Source: Pseudomonas sp. 30_B
GTDB taxonomy: Bacteria > Pseudomonadota > Gammaproteobacteria > Pseudomonadales > Pseudomonadaceae
Assembly: GCF_017491605.1 (NCBI RefSeq)
Contig: NZ_JAFGYY010000001.1
Location: 62,001 to 126,000 of the forward strand
Reading direction: 5' to 3'
Length of the DNA: 64,000 bases
Shown here: positions 1 through 11,189 of the stretch, in pieces
How the letters are laid out: the number at the start of each line of letters is the position of its first letter
Position numbering within the stretch: the first letter of the stretch is position 1
Made by a program: the position numbers and the translations under genes
Notes under the pieces: generated by a model
What the model was told of the DNA's origin: nothing
Database searches by the model: none
What the model saw: only the letters and a program-made list of their open reading frames with translations

Positions 1-3000
1 TGTTCCAGGTCACCTTCGAGGAGCGTGACCAGGTGCTGCGTCCGCTCGCCGAGCAGGGCCAGGAAGCCGTCGGCTCGATGGGCGACGATACCCCGATGGC
101 GGTGCTGTCCAAGCGCATCCGTTCGCCGTACGACTATTTCCGCCAGGTCTTCGCGCAGGTGACCAACCCGCCGATCGACCCGCTGCGCGAAGCGATCGTA
201 ATGTCGCTGGAAACCTGCCTGGGCATCGAGCAGAACATCTTCGAAGAGTCCCCGCACCACGCCAATCAGGCGATCCTGACTACCCCGGTGATCTCCCCGG
301 CGAAGTGGCGGACCCTGATGAACCTGGAGCGTCCGGGCTTCGACCGTCACCACATCGACCTGAACTACGACGAGTCCGTCGGCCTCGAAGCGGCCGTGCG
401 CAACATCGCCGACCAGGCTGAGGAGGCCGTGCGCGCCGGCAAGGTACTGCTGGTGCTGTCCGACCGCCACATCGCTCCCGGCAAGCTGCCGGTGCATGCG
501 GCCCTGGCCGTCGGCGCCGTGCACCATCGCCTGGTGCAGACCGGCCTGCGTTGCGATTCCAACATCCTGGTGGAAACCGCTACTGCCCGTGACCCGCACC
601 ACTTCGCGGTGCTGGTGGGCTTCGGCGCGTCCGCGGTCTACCCGTTCCTCGCCTACGAGGTGCTGGCCGACCTGATCCGCACCGGTGAAGTGCTGGGCGA
701 CCTCTACGAGGTCTTCAAGTACTACCGCAAGGGCATCTCCAAGGGGATGCTGAAGATCCTCTCGAAGATGGGCATCTCTACCATCGCCTCCTACCGTGGC
801 GCCCAGCTGTTCGAAGCCATCGGCCTGTCCGACGAGGTCACCGGCCTGTGCTTCCCGGGTACCCCGAGCCGCATCCAGGGCGCGCGCTTCATCGACATCG
901 AGAACGAGCAGAAGCTGCTGGCCTTCGAGGCCTGGAACAACCGCAAGCCGATCCAGCAGGGCGGCCTGCTGAAGTTCGTCTACGGCGGGGAATACCACGC
1001 CTACAACCCGGACGTGGTGAACACCCTGCAGGCCGCCGTGCAGCAGGGCGACTATGCCAAGTTCAAGGAATACACCGCGCTGGTCGACCAGCGCCCGGTC
1101 TCCATGCTGCGCGACCTGCTCAAGGTCAAGACCAGCGAGCAGCCGCTGGGCCTGGACGAGATCGAGCCGCTGGAGTCCATCTTCAAGCGCTTCGACGCCG
1201 CCGGCATCTCCCTCGGTGCGCTGTCTCCGGAGGCCCACGAGGCCCTGGCCGAAGCCATGAACCGCCTGGGCGGCCGTTCCAACTCCGGTGAAGGTGGCGA
1301 AGACCCGGCGCGCTACGGCACGCTGAAGAGCTCGAAGATCAAGCAGGTGGCCACCGGCCGCTTCGGTGTGACCCCGGAATACCTGGTCAACGCCGAAGTC
1401 CTGCAGATCAAGGTGGCCCAGGGCGCCAAGCCCGGCGAGGGCGGCCAGCTGCCCGGCGGCAAGGTCAACGGCCTGATCGCCCGCCTGCGCTATGCCGTGC
1501 CCGGCGTGACCCTGATCTCGCCGCCGCCGCACCACGACATCTACTCCATCGAAGACCTTGCCCAGCTGATCTTCGACCTCAAGCAGGTCAACCCGCAGGC
1601 GCTGGTTTCGGTGAAGCTGGTGTCCGAGCCCGGCGTCGGCACCATCGCCGCGGGCGTGGCCAAGGCCTATGCCGACCTGATCACCATTTCCGGCTACGAC
1701 GGCGGCACCGGCGCCTCGCCGATCACCTCCATCAAGTACGCCGGTTCCCCGTGGGAGCTGGGCCTCGCCGAGGCGCACCAGACCCTGCGCGGCAACGACC
1801 TGCGCGGCAAGGTCCGGGTGCAGACCGACGGCGGCCTGAAGACCGGCCTGGACGTGATCAAGGCGGCCATCCTCGGCGCCGAGAGCTTCGGCTTCGGCAC
1901 CGCGCCGATGATCGCCCTGGGCTGCAAATATCTGCGCATCTGCCACCTGAACAACTGCGCCACCGGCGTTGCCACCCAGAACGACAAGCTGCGCAAGGAC
2001 CACTTCATCGGCACCGTGGACATGGTGGTGAACTTCTTCACCTTCATCGCCAGCGAGACCCGTGAGTGGCTGGCCAAGCTCGGCGTGCGCAGCCTGGAAG
2101 AACTGATCGGCCGTACCGACCTGCTGGAAATCCTCCCGGGCGAGACGCCCAAGCAGGGCAACCTCGACCTCACGCCGCTGCTGGGCAGCGACCTGATCCC
2201 GGCCGAGAAGCCGCAATTCTGCGAAGTCGACAAGAACCCGCCGTTCGACCAGGGCCTGCTGGCCGAGAAGATGGTCGAGCTGGCCCGCTCCGCCATCCAG
2301 GGCGCCAAGGGCGGCGAGTACGAACTGGACATCTGCAACTGCGACCGTTCCATCGGCGCGCGGATTTCCGGCGAGATCGCCAAGGTCCACGGCAACCAGG
2401 GCATGGCCAAGGCGCCGATCACCTTCCGCTTCAAGGGCACCGCGGGCCAGAGCTTCGGCGTATGGAACGCCGGCGGCCTGCACCTGTACCTGGAAGGCGA
2501 CGCCAACGACTACGTGGGCAAGGGCATGACCGGCGGCAAGCTGGTCGTCACCCCGCCCAAGGGCAGCCCGTTCAAGTCGCAGGAGTCGGCGATCGTTGGC
2601 AACACCTGCCTCTACGGCGCCACGGGCGGCAAGTTGTTCGCCGCCGGTACCGCGGGCGAGCGTTTCGGCGTGCGCAACTCCGGCGCCCACGCCGTGGTTG
2701 AAGGCACGGGTGACCACTGCTGCGAGTACATGACCGGCGGTTTCATCTGCGTACTGGGCAAGACCGGCTACAACTTCGGCTCCGGCATGACCGGTGGCTT
2801 CGCTTATGTCCTCGACATGGACAACACCTTCGTTGACCGCGTGAACCATGAGCTGGTGGAAATCCAGCGCATCAGCGGCGAAGCGATGGAGGCCTACCGC
2901 AGCCACCTGCGCAAGGTCCTGGTCGAGTACGTGGCGGAAACCGCGAGTGAATGGGGCGCACATCTGCTGGAGAACCTCGACGATTACCTGCGTCGGTTCT

Positions 3001-3068
3001 GGCTGGTGAAGCCGAAGGCCGCAAGCCTCGGTTCCCTGCTGACCAGCACCCGTGCCAACCCGCAATAA
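1..3068 (+). CDS. gltB: Glutamate synthase [NADPH] large subunit, 5' truncated by window edge
   Basis: Makes two glutamates from glutamine and 2-oxoglutarate together with the small subunit. The reading frame is open from base 3 and has no proper start, so the N-terminal amidotransferase domain with its catalytic Cys lies outside the window. About 1,020 of the usual ~1,480 residues are present. Visible are the FMN/2-oxoglutarate synthase barrel ([15 protein letters not shown] near base 1280), the [3Fe-4S] cysteine cluster [12 protein letters not shown] near 1923-1958, and the C-terminal glycine-rich beta-helix (repeated GG/G-x-x-GG, about 2440-2800). It is followed 27 bp later by gltD on the same strand. 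Identity is secure; only the 5' end is missing. Confidence 0.97.
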   Translation, partial: FQVTFEERDQVLRPLAEQGQEAVGSMGDDTPMAVLSKRIRSPYDYFRQVFAQVTNPPIDPLREAIVMSLETCLGIEQNIFEESPHHANQAILTTPVISPAKWRTLMNLERPGFDRHHIDLNYDESVGLEAAVRNIADQAEEAVRAGKVLLVLSDRHIAPGKLPVHAALAVGAVHHRLVQTGLRCDSNILVETATARDPHHFAVLVGFGASAVYPFLAYEVLADLIRTGEVLGDLYEVFKYYRKGISKGMLKILSKMGISTIASYRGAQLFEAIGLSDEVTGLCFPGTPSRIQGARFIDIENEQKLLAFEAWNNRKPIQQGGLLKFVYGGEYHAYNPDVVNTLQAAVQQGDYAKFKEYTALVDQRPVSMLRDLLKVKTSEQPLGLDEIEPLESIFKRFDAAGISLGALSPEAHEALAEAMNRLGGRSNSGEGGEDPARYGTLKSSKIKQVATGRFGVTPEYLVNAEVLQIKVAQGAKPGEGGQLPGGKVNGLIARLRYAVPGVTLISPPPHHDIYSIEDLAQLIFDLKQVNPQALVSVKLVSEPGVGTIAAGVAKAYADLITISGYDGGTGASPITSIKYAGSPWELGLAEAHQTLRGNDLRGKVRVQTDGGLKTGLDVIKAAILGAESFGFGTAPMIALGCKYLRICHLNNCATGVATQNDKLRKDHFIGTVDMVVNFFTFIASETREWLAKLGVRSLEELIGRTDLLEILPGETPKQGNLDLTPLLGSDLIPAEKPQFCEVDKNPPFDQGLLAEKMVELARSAIQGAKGGEYELDICNCDRSIGARISGEIAKVHGNQGMAKAPITFRFKGTAGQSFGVWNAGGLHLYLEGDANDYVGKGMTGGKLVVTPPKGSPFKSQESAIVGNTCLYGATGGKLFAAGTAGERFGVRNSGAHAVVEGTGDHCCEYMTGGFICVLGKTGYNFGSGMTGGFAYVLDMDNTFVDRVNHELVEIQRISGEAMEAYRSHLRKVLVEYVAETASEWGAHLLENLDDYLRRFWLVKPKAASLGSLLTSTRANPQ

Positions 3069-3083
3069 GCGCTCGAAGTCTGA

Positions 3084-4514
<1,431 letters not shown>

Positions 4515-4521
4515 GCCGGAC

Positions 4522-4607
4522 CTGTAGGGGCGAGGGGGACGCCATTGTTATTGCTCGCGAACTCTGGCCCCGCAGCGGGGTTTGTTCGCGAGCAAGCTCG
4601 CTCCTAC
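4522..4607. repeat. REP-type palindromic element, GCGAGCAAGCTCGC family
   Basis: The outer arms TTGCTCGCGAAC (4551-4562) and GTTCGCGAGCAA (4584-4595) are perfect 12-bp inverted repeats. A nested CCCCGC/GCGGGG hairpin (4568-4580) sits between them. The element is flanked by GTAGGGGCGA on one side and its partner TCGCTCCTAC on the other. The same GTAGGAGC border recurs at the other intergenic repeats in this window, which is the layout of Pseudomonas REP elements. It lies between gltD and its terminator. Confidence 0.8.
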
Positions 4608-4646
4608 GAAAAGCACATTCCAGTGCGGCAGAATGCCGCTTAAGAC

Positions 4647-4676
4647 AAAAGGCACGGCACCCGCCGTGCCTTTTCG
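4647..4676. terminator. Rho-independent terminator after gltD
   Basis: AAAAGGCACGGC and GCCGTGCCTTTT form a perfect hairpin with a short loop and A/T tracts on both sides. It would stop transcription from gltBD and could act in either direction. It ends about 45 bp before hemE. Confidence 0.85.
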
Positions 4677-4721
4677 TTTGGGCTTTGCGAAAATGCCCGC
4701 ACTTTTTTTCCGGATGCCGTT

Positions 4722-5786
4722 ATGACTGCCCTGAAGAACGATCGCTTCCTCCGCGCCCTGCTCAAGCAGCCCGTCGATGTCACCCCTGTCTGGATGATGC
4801 GCCAGGCTGGCCGCTACCTGCCGGAATACCGCGCCACCCGCGCCAAGGCCGGTGACTTCATGAGCCTGTGCATGAACCCGCAGATGGCCTGCGAAGTGAC
4901 CCTGCAGCCGCTGGACCGCTACCCGCAGCTGGACGCGGCGATCCTCTTCTCCGACATCCTCACCATCCCCGACGCCATGGGCCAGGGCCTGTTCTTCGAG
5001 ACCGGCGAAGGTCCGCGTTTCAAGAAGGTCGTGACCACCCAGGCCGACATCGACGCCCTGCCGATCCCCGATCCGGAGAAGGACCTGGGCTACGTGATGG
5101 ACGCCGTGCGCACCATCCGCCGCGAGCTGAACGGCCGCGTGCCGCTGATCGGCTTCTCCGGCAGCCCCTGGACCCTGGCCACCTATATGGTGGAAGGCGG
5201 CTCCAGCCGTGACTTCCGCAAGACCAAGGCGATGCTTTACGACAACCCGCAAGCCCTGCATGCGCTGCTGGACAAGTTGGCGCAGTCGGTCACCAGCTAC
5301 CTCAACGGCCAGATTCTCGCGGGCGCCCAGGCGGTGCAGATCTTCGATTCCTGGGGCGGCGCTCTATCGGCGGCGGCCTACCAGGAGTTCTCCCTGGCCT
5401 ATATGCAGAAGATCGTCGACGGCCTGATCCGCGAACATGAAGGGCGCCGCGTGCCGGTGATCCTCTTCACCAAGGGCGGTGGCCTGTGGCTGGAATCCAT
5501 GGCCAACACCGGCGCCGAAGCGCTGGGCCTGGATTGGACCTGCGACATCGGCAGCGCCCGCGCCCGCGTCGGCGACAAGGTCGCCCTGCAGGGCAACATG
5601 GACCCGGCGGTGCTCTACGCCAAGCCGGATGCCATCCGCGCTGAAGTCGCGCGTATCCTCGGCGCCTTCGGTAACGGCAATGGCCATGTGTTCAACCTCG
5701 GCCATGGCATCACCCCGGAAGTCGACCCGGCCCACGCCGGCGTCTTCTTCGAGGCGGTGCACGAGCTGTCGGCGCAGTATCACTGA
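4722..5786 (+). CDS. hemE: Uroporphyrinogen decarboxylase
   Basis: Cytosolic haem-pathway enzyme that removes the four acetate carboxyls of uroporphyrinogen III to give coproporphyrinogen III. The 354-residue length is typical. The substrate-binding signature [12 protein letters not shown] is near residues 26-37, followed by [12 protein letters not shown] with the catalytic Asp, and the C-terminal [10 protein letters not shown]. It is a single gene between two terminators. The region 5' of the start has no strong Shine-Dalgarno sequence, but the N-terminus matches the family. Confidence 0.97.
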   Translation: MTALKNDRFLRALLKQPVDVTPVWMMRQAGRYLPEYRATRAKAGDFMSLCMNPQMACEVTLQPLDRYPQLDAAILFSDILTIPDAMGQGLFFETGEGPRFKKVVTTQADIDALPIPDPEKDLGYVMDAVRTIRRELNGRVPLIGFSGSPWTLATYMVEGGSSRDFRKTKAMLYDNPQALHALLDKLAQSVTSYLNGQILAGAQAVQIFDSWGGALSAAAYQEFSLAYMQKIVDGLIREHEGRRVPVILFTKGGGLWLESMANTGAEALGLDWTCDIGSARARVGDKVALQGNMDPAVLYAKPDAIRAEVARILGAFGNGNGHVFNLGHGITPEVDPAHAGVFFEAVHELSAQYH

Positions 5787-5802
5787 GCCTGAGGCTCCAC
5801 CG

Positions 5803-5832
5803 AAAAGCCCCGCAGTCGCGGGGCTTTTTGTT
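5803..5832 (+). terminator. Rho-independent terminator after hemE
   Basis: AAAAGCCCCGC and GCGGGGCTTTT form a strong hairpin with a 4-nt loop followed by a T tract, 17 bp after the hemE stop. Confidence 0.9.
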
Positions 5833-5857
5833 TTGAATGAATGTGTACGGCGACGCT

Positions 5858-6090
5858 CTTCGTAGGAGCGAGCTTGCTCGCCAACTGCTTGGCACCGATG
5901 TGCCCTTGTAGGAGCGGGCCATGCCCGCGATCGCGCGCATGGCGCGCTCCTACAGATGGGCGCTGCAGATCGGCGTTTCTCGGTAACGGCGGATTCCGCC
6001 GCGAGAGATTTCGCGGACAAGGTCCGCTTTTACGAAAGCCGATCCGCGCGTAGGAGCGGACTCCGTCCGCGATCGGCCTGAACGGCACAC
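5858..6090. repeat. Cluster of REP-type elements of three stem families
   Basis: Several copies of the shared border GTAGGAGCG / CGCTCCTAC enclose different hairpins: GCGAGCTTGCTCGC, GCGGGCCATGCCCGC, a GCGCGCATGGCGCGC copy, GCGGACAAGGTCCGC and GCGGACTCCGTCCGC. The cluster fills the gap between the convergent hemE and gabP genes. The short open frames through it look like fortuitous translations of the repeats, so no gene is called here. Confidence 0.8.
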
Positions 6091-6107
6091 TACGACATGA
6101 CGCAATG

Positions 6108-6140
6108 AAAAAAGCCCCGCTCGGAAGCGGGGCTTTTTCG
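6108..6140. terminator. Bidirectional terminator, gabP side
   Basis: AAAAAAGCCCCGC and GCGGGGCTTTTT form a hairpin with flanking A and T tracts, 36 bp beyond the gabP stop. It is oriented to end the leftward gabP transcript and can work from either side. Confidence 0.88.
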
Positions 6141-6175
6141 TTCCCTCATGGAGCCTCACGCCCCATCAGGGTGCA

Positions 6176-7567
6176 TCACGCGGCATCGCCCACCAGGCCA
6201 GCGGCCTTTTGGGCCTTGCGGCGGTTCGACACCAGCAGGCCCGAGCAGACCACCACGATGGTCAGCAGGGTGGTGGCGACCACTTCCATGCGGTGATCCG
6301 GGCGGATCAGCATGATCGCCAGGGCGCCGACGATGAACAGGATCACCGCCCAGGTCAGCCAGGGGAACAGCCACATCTTCAGCTTCAGCTGGTGGCCCTG
6401 GGCGAGTAGCTTCTTGCGCATGCGCAGCTGCGACATGGCGATCACCAGGTACACCAGCAGGGCGATGGCGCCGGAGCTGGCCAGCAGGAAGTTGAACACT
6501 TCGGCCGGAGCCAGGTAGTTGGCGAAGGTGCACAGGAAGGCCATGGCGGTGGACAGCAGCACGGCATAGACCGGGGTGCGGCTGACGCTGGTCACCTGGG
6601 CGATCTTCGGCGCGTCGCCGCGCTTGCTCAGCGAGTACATCATGCGCGAGGCGGTGTAGAGCGCCGAGTTCAGGCAGCTGGTCACCGAGACGAGCACGAT
6701 GATGTCGACGATCAGCTTGGCGTACGGGATATGCAGGTGTTCCAGCACGGTCTGGTAGGAGCCCATGCTGACCAGGCGCGGGTCATTCCACGGCACCAGG
6801 CAGACCACGATCAGGATCGACAGCAGGTAGAACAGCGCGATACGCCAGATCACCGAATTGGTGGCACGGGTGATCTGCTGGGCCGGGTCCTTGGACTCGG
6901 TGGCGGCGATGGTGACGATTTCCGAACCCATGAAGGAGAACATGGTGGTCAGCAGCGCGGCGAGCACGGCGCCCCAGCCCTTGGGCATGAAGCCTTCGCT
7001 GGTCAGGTGGCCGATTCCGGAGACTTCGCTGTTGGGCGAGAAGCCGAAGATGGCCGCGCAGCCCAGCACCAGGAAGGCAATGATCGAGACGACCTTGATC
7101 AGCGCCAGCCAGAACTCGAACTCACCGTAGTTCTTCACGCTGAACAGGTTGGTGACGGTCAGCGCGGAGGTGATCACGAAGGCCAGGATCCAGATCGGTG
7201 CGCCAGGGAACCAGGCGTGGATGATCGCGGCGGCGGCATTGGCCTCCAGCGGAATCACCAGGACCCAGAACCACCAGTACAGCCAGCCGATGGTGAAGCC
7301 GGCCCAGTGGCCGATGGCGCGGTCGGCGTAGGTGGAGAAGGAGCCGCTGTCCGGCTGCGCGACGGCCATTTCGGCCAGCATGCGCATCACCAGGACCACC
7401 AGCAGGCCGGCGACCAGATAGGAAATCATGACAGCCGGGCCAGCCTCGGCAATGGCGTGGCCGGAACCTACGAACAGGCCCGCACCAATGGCGCCGGCGA
7501 TTGAAAGCATCGTGACGTGACGATTTTTCAGGCCCTGGGAGAGGCCGGAAGAAGGAGTACTGCTCAT
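6176..7567 (-). CDS. gabP: GABA permease-type amino acid transporter
   Basis: Inner-membrane APC-superfamily permease, predicted to import 4-aminobutyrate with protons. The 463 residues contain about twelve hydrophobic segments. Long stretches match E. coli GabP as I recall it: the N-terminal RHVTMLSIAG, the block TYADRAIGHWAG then IGWLYWWFWVLVIPLEAN, and SVTSCLNSALYTASRM in the second half. This similarity goes well beyond the generic permease family. No gabT or gabD is adjacent. The neighbouring LysR/exporter pair does not suggest a shared role. The upstream region has several inverted repeats, annotated separately. Transport of GABA itself is inferred; related gamma-amino acids are possible. 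Confidence 0.85.
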   Translation of the reverse strand: MSSTPSSGLSQGLKNRHVTMLSIAGAIGAGLFVGSGHAIAEAGPAVMISYLVAGLLVVLVMRMLAEMAVAQPDSGSFSTYADRAIGHWAGFTIGWLYWWFWVLVIPLEANAAAAIIHAWFPGAPIWILAFVITSALTVTNLFSVKNYGEFEFWLALIKVVSIIAFLVLGCAAIFGFSPNSEVSGIGHLTSEGFMPKGWGAVLAALLTTMFSFMGSEIVTIAATESKDPAQQITRATNSVIWRIALFYLLSILIVVCLVPWNDPRLVSMGSYQTVLEHLHIPYAKLIVDIIVLVSVTSCLNSALYTASRMMYSLSKRGDAPKIAQVTSVSRTPVYAVLLSTAMAFLCTFANYLAPAEVFNFLLASSGAIALLVYLVIAMSQLRMRKKLLAQGHQLKLKMWLFPWLTWAVILFIVGALAIMLIRPDHRMEVVATTLLTIVVVCSGLLVSNRRKAQKAAGLVGDAA

Positions 7568-7811
7568 GCTTTACCTACAACTACAGGAGGGAATTGCGTA
7601 CTGCGGGAGCCGAGGTCCGTTTCAGGAATCCAACAAGTCGTGCATTTTTATTGACGCAAGGATCGCGCCATATTTTGTTACGACTTTAGTCGTAGGATGG
7701 GAATAAGTGCTACAACGCCCCCATTAGGGGCGTCGCAGGAGAGTCGAAATTTATCTTTGCACGACCGTCTATGGTCGCTTTTGGATATGTAGCGACAAAA
7801 GTGTGTAGAAA
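7568..7811. promoter_or_regulatory. gabP upstream region with stacked inverted repeats
   Basis: 244 bp without a gene, between the stop of the ynfM-like gene and the gabP start. It contains three inverted repeats: TACGACT/AGTCGTA (7679-7694, 2-bp spacer), ACGCCCC/GGGGCGT (7715-7733) and CGACC/GGTCG (7762-7777). The region is richer in A/T than its surroundings. The first resembles an operator for a dimeric regulator of gabP. The other two could form RNA hairpins at the end of the upstream transcript. No T tract follows them on the leftward strand, so they are not called terminators. Confidence 0.5.
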
Positions 7812-9131
7812 CTACCCGTGACCGGCGAGTGTAGGGAGGTCGCGCGGTAACACTGCCAGGCGTGCCAGGTGCAGCGACACGAGCAGTGCGATCACCAGCA
7901 GGCTGGCGATGAACAGGCCCACACCATTCCAGCCGTAGTGGTGCCAGAACACCCCGCCTGCGGTACCGGCGACGCTGGAGCCGACGTAGTAGCAGAACAG
8001 GTACAGCGACGACGCCTGGCCCTTGGCTTTCAGGGCGCGGCGCCCGATCCAGCTGCTGGCGACCGAGTGCGCGCCGAAGAAGCCGAAGGTGAACACCAGC
8101 ATGCCGACCAGTACCAGGGCCAGCGGTTGCAGCAGGGTGATCAGCAGGCCGCCGAGCATCAGTGCGATCATCGCCCAGAGCACCTTGCGCCGGCCCAGGC
8201 GGTCGGCCAGGGAGCCGACCCAGGCGGAACTGTAGATACCCGACAGGTAGACCACCGAAAGCACACCGACCACCGCCTGGCTCAGGTGGTATGGGGCCGC
8301 CAGCAGGCGGTAGCCGATGTAGTTGAACAGGGTGACGAAGGCGCCCATCACCAGGAAGCCCACGAGGAACAGCCAGGGCAGGCCGGCGTCGCGGAAATGC
8401 CCGCGGAAGCCTTCGGCCAGTTGGCGCGGCTTCAGCGGCGCCGGGCGGAAGTTCTTCGACTCGGGGAGGATGCGCCAGAACAGCAGCGCCGCGGCCAGGG
8501 CGAGCACGCCCAGGGTGGCCAGCGCCACATGCCAGTTCACGTAGTCCACCAGCACGCCGCTGATCAGCCGGCCGCTCATGCCGCCGATGGCATTGCCGCC
8601 GATGTACAGCCCCATGGACAGCCCGATGTGCTGCGGATGGATTTCCTCGGAAAGGTAGGTCATCCCGACTGCCGCCAGGCCGCTCAGCGACAGGCCGAGC
8701 AGCGCGCGCATCAACAGCACGCCGTGCCAGGTCGGCATCATCGCGCTGCCGAGGGTGAACAGCGCGGCGAGGACCAGCGAGGCGACCATGATCGATTTAC
8801 GCCCGATGGCGTCGGAGATCGGCCCGGTAACCAGCAGGCCGAAGGCCATGGTGATGGTGGAGATCGACAGCACCAGGCTGCTTTGCGCCGCTGTCAGATC
8901 GAAGGCCTTGGACAGCACCGGCATCATCGGCTGCACGCAATAGAGCAGGGCGAAGGTGGCGAAGCCGCCGGAGAACAGCGCAAGCGAGGTGCGCATGAAG
9001 GCCGGGGTGCCTTTTTCGATGTAGCTTTCGATCTCTTCGACGGCGCTGACCACGCTGGTATTCGCCTGGCGCGCGGCATTCAGCAATTCGGGTTCGACTG
9101 GCTCGGAAGCCCGTAACGCAGATTGACTCAC
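7812..9131 (-). CDS. YnfM-family MFS transporter
   Basis: 439-residue inner-membrane major facilitator protein, probably an exporter. Twelve hydrophobic segments follow an unusually long hydrophilic N-terminus of about 45 residues. The MFS loop motif appears as GPISDAIGRKS in the first half and GSLADRLGRRK in the second. YnfM-like features include GGFATFALLYCVQPMMP near the start of the membrane domain. It is divergent from a LysR regulator gene across about 260 bp, a common arrangement for regulator-controlled exporters. The substrate is unknown. Confidence 0.85.
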   Translation of the reverse strand: MSQSALRASEPVEPELLNAARQANTSVVSAVEEIESYIEKGTPAFMRTSLALFSGGFATFALLYCVQPMMPVLSKAFDLTAAQSSLVLSISTITMAFGLLVTGPISDAIGRKSIMVASLVLAALFTLGSAMMPTWHGVLLMRALLGLSLSGLAAVGMTYLSEEIHPQHIGLSMGLYIGGNAIGGMSGRLISGVLVDYVNWHVALATLGVLALAAALLFWRILPESKNFRPAPLKPRQLAEGFRGHFRDAGLPWLFLVGFLVMGAFVTLFNYIGYRLLAAPYHLSQAVVGVLSVVYLSGIYSSAWVGSLADRLGRRKVLWAMIALMLGGLLITLLQPLALVLVGMLVFTFGFFGAHSVASSWIGRRALKAKGQASSLYLFCYYVGSSVAGTAGGVFWHHYGWNGVGLFIASLLVIALLVSLHLARLAVLPRDLPTLAGHG

Positions 9132-9393
9132 AACTCACCTCGATTCGGCTCGCGCAGGACGGCAAAAGGCCCGTGCAGCGGGGATGGCAGAAGTTTTTGG
9201 AGTTGTTATTGGGCTTGTGCTGGCAAGGATAAGGAGCTGTATTTATTATTTCCAATATATTAATCGACATGTTTAAGTCGTTTTGCGAATCAATGGTGGA
9301 TACCGCCGTTTGCACCTGCGTGGTGTTGAACCGATCGCGGACGGAGTCCGCTCCTACCTGGTCGGGAATACCGGCGCTTTAACGGGGGAAAAC
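9132..9393. promoter_or_regulatory. Divergent promoter region between ynfM-like exporter and lysR
   Basis: The region holds a strongly AT-rich patch at about 9238-9280 with tandem ATTTATT/AATATATTAAT sequence. This is where a LysR-type regulator would be expected to bind. A half REP element (GCGGACGGAGTCCGCTCCTAC, 9336-9356) is inserted between the AT-rich patch and the lysR start. No single T-N11-A box stands out clearly enough to assign. Confidence 0.5.
9336..9356. repeat. Single REP element, GCGGAC-GTCCGC family
   Basis: GCGGAC-GGA-GTCCGC stem followed by the shared CTCCTAC border, in the leader of the LysR gene. Identical cores occur near 6055-6075, 24990-25015 and 57100-57120. Confidence 0.75.
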
Positions 9394-10302
9394 ATGGAAC
9401 TGCGACATCTGCGTTACTTCATCGCCGTGGCCGAAGAGCTGCATTTCGGCCGGGCCGCCGAGCAGCTGGGCATCTCGCAACCGCCGCTGAGCCAGCAGAT
9501 CCAGGCACTGGAAGAGGAGATCGGCGCACGGCTGCTGGAGCGCACCAACCGACGGGTGGCGCTGACCGCGGCGGGGCAACTGTTCCTGACCGAAGCGCGT
9601 CTGGTGCTGCAGCAGGTCGATCGCGCGGTGCTGCTGGCGCGCCGGGCGCACCAGGGCGAGATCGGGGAACTGAAGATTGGTTTCACCGCCTCCGCGCCTT
9701 TCACCTCGACTCTTCCGCGCAGCATCCTGGCGTTCCGCCAGGCCTACCCGGACGTCCACCTGGAGCTGCAGGAACTGAGCAGCGGCCAGGCCGTGGAAGC
9801 CTTGCTGGAGGAGCGCGTGGAGGTCGGCCTGATCCGCCCGATTGCGCTGCCGGACAGCCTGGAGGCCGTTGAGCTGTTCAGCGAGCCCCTGGTGGCGGTG
9901 CTGCGGGCCGACCACCCGCTGGCCGAGTCCAACCCGGACGGCCTGGAGATCGCCGCGTTGGCGGACGAACCCTTCGTATTCTTTCCCCGCAGCTACGGCA
10001 CCGGCCTCTACAACCAGTTGATCGCCCTGTCGCGGCAGGCCGGCTTCAGCCCGCGCATCGCCCAGGAAGCCGGCGAGGCCATGACCATCATCGGGTTGGT
10101 GGCCGCCGGGCTGGGCGTCAGCATGCTGCCGGCCTCATTCCGCCGCACGCGGGTGGACGGCGTGGTCTACCGCACGCTGCTCGATCCGGGTGCGACCAGT
10201 TCGGTCTGGCTGGTGCGTCGGCGTGACGAACATTCGCCGCTGGCGCAGTCCTTCATCGACCTGCTGACCCGCGAGGTAGCCGCCTTGCGCGCGGTTGGCT
10301 GA
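9394..10302 (+). CDS. LysR-family transcriptional regulator
   Basis: 302-residue DNA-binding regulator. The start at 9394 gives the standard LysR N-terminus MELRHLRYFIAVAEELHF, and a purine-rich GGGGGAAA sits just upstream. An in-frame upstream extension would run through a REP element and is rejected. The winged helix-turn-helix covers about residues 1-60 (RAAEQLGISQPPLSQQI). The rest is the periplasmic-binding-protein-like effector domain. It is divergent from the YnfM-type exporter, which it probably controls. The effector is unknown. Confidence 0.9.
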   Translation: MELRHLRYFIAVAEELHFGRAAEQLGISQPPLSQQIQALEEEIGARLLERTNRRVALTAAGQLFLTEARLVLQQVDRAVLLARRAHQGEIGELKIGFTASAPFTSTLPRSILAFRQAYPDVHLELQELSSGQAVEALLEERVEVGLIRPIALPDSLEAVELFSEPLVAVLRADHPLAESNPDGLEIAALADEPFVFFPRSYGTGLYNQLIALSRQAGFSPRIAQEAGEAMTIIGLVAAGLGVSMLPASFRRTRVDGVVYRTLLDPGATSSVWLVRRRDEHSPLAQSFIDLLTREVAALRAVG

Positions 10303-10381
10303 ACCGTTCGACGGAGGGCTCGCCGTTGTCATGGGCATTGCATAGAATCCGGAACACTCGAATGGATTACGGAGCAGGCTC

Positions 10382-11149
10382 ATGCGGCGCGTGGTGTTCA
10401 ATCAGAAAGGCGGAGTGGGCAAGTCGAGCATTGCCTGCAACCTGGCGGCGGTCAGCGCGGCGGAGGGCTACCGCACACTGCTGGTGGACCTGGATGCCCA
10501 GGCCAACTCGACGCACTACCTCACCGGCCTGACCGGCGAGGACCTGCCGGTGGGGATCGCCGACTTCTTCAAGCAGACCCTCTCGTCCGGACCCTTCAGC
10601 CGCAAGGGCAAGGTCGATATCTACGAGACCCCCTTCGACAACCTGCACATCGTCACCGCGAGCCCGGAGCTGGCCGACCTGCAGCCCAAGCTCGAGCAGA
10701 AGCACAAGATCAACAAGCTGCGCAAACTGCTGGACGAACTGGCCGACGACTACGACCGCATTTACCTGGATACTCCGCCGGCGCTGAACTTCTACACCGT
10801 CTCGGCATTGATCGCCGCCGATCGCTGCCTGATTCCCTTCGACTGTGACAGTTTCTCCCGCCAGGCGCTGTATGGGCTGCTGCAGGAGATCGAGGAGCTG
10901 AAGGAAGACCACAACGAGGAGCTGGAAGTCGAAGGCATCGTGGTCAACCAGTTCCAGCCGCGCGCCACCCTGCCGCAGCAGCTGCTGGATGAGTTGGTCG
11001 AGGAAGAGTTGCCGGTACTGCCGGTGTACCTGATGAGCTCGGTGAAGATGCGCGAGTCGCACCAGGCGTGCACTCCGCTGATCTTCCTCGAACCCCGGCA
11101 CAAGCTGACCCAGCAGTTCGTCGAGCTGCACAACCTGCTGGAAGCCTGA
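10382..11149 (+). CDS. Orphan ParA/MinD-family ATPase
   Basis: 255-residue P-loop ATPase. The deviant Walker A motif KGGVGKSS is at residues 9-16, DLDAQAN is the Walker A' region, and YLDTPP is the switch II/Walker B region. No ParB or parS-like repeat is beside it, so it is not the chromosome-partition locus. Other orphan ParA/MinD proteins position cell components (chemoreceptors, flagella, pili), but nothing nearby identifies the cargo. The gene converges with the universal stress gene over a 40-bp gap holding a hairpin. A homologue sits at the same place in P. aeruginosa (PA5028, from memory). Confidence 0.85.
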   Translation: MRRVVFNQKGGVGKSSIACNLAAVSAAEGYRTLLVDLDAQANSTHYLTGLTGEDLPVGIADFFKQTLSSGPFSRKGKVDIYETPFDNLHIVTASPELADLQPKLEQKHKINKLRKLLDELADDYDRIYLDTPPALNFYTVSALIAADRCLIPFDCDSFSRQALYGLLQEIEELKEDHNEELEVEGIVVNQFQPRATLPQQLLDELVEEELPVLPVYLMSSVKMRESHQACTPLIFLEPRHKLTQQFVELHNLLEA

Positions 11150-11157
11150 TTTCCTGA

Positions 11158-11179
11158 CGCGCTCCGCCCAGGGAGCGCG
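11158..11179. terminator. Hairpin between convergent parA-like and usp genes
   Basis: CGCGCTCC (11158-11165) and GGAGCGCG (11172-11179) form an 8-bp stem in the 40-bp gap between convergent genes. There is no T tract, so it is a weak or transcript-end hairpin. Confidence 0.5.
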
Positions 11180-11189
11180 CAGTGTCGCC

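Noticed and set aside
5841..6159. Small genes between hemE and gabP on both strands
   Set aside because: The frames are translations of REP palindromes and end inside terminators.
7762..7777. CGACC/GGTCG hairpin as terminator of the ynfM-like gene
   Set aside because: The T tract lies on the opposite strand; stem only 5 bp.
10382..11149. Chromosome partition (parABS) locus
   Set aside because: No parB, no parS-like repeats and no oriC-linked genes nearby.
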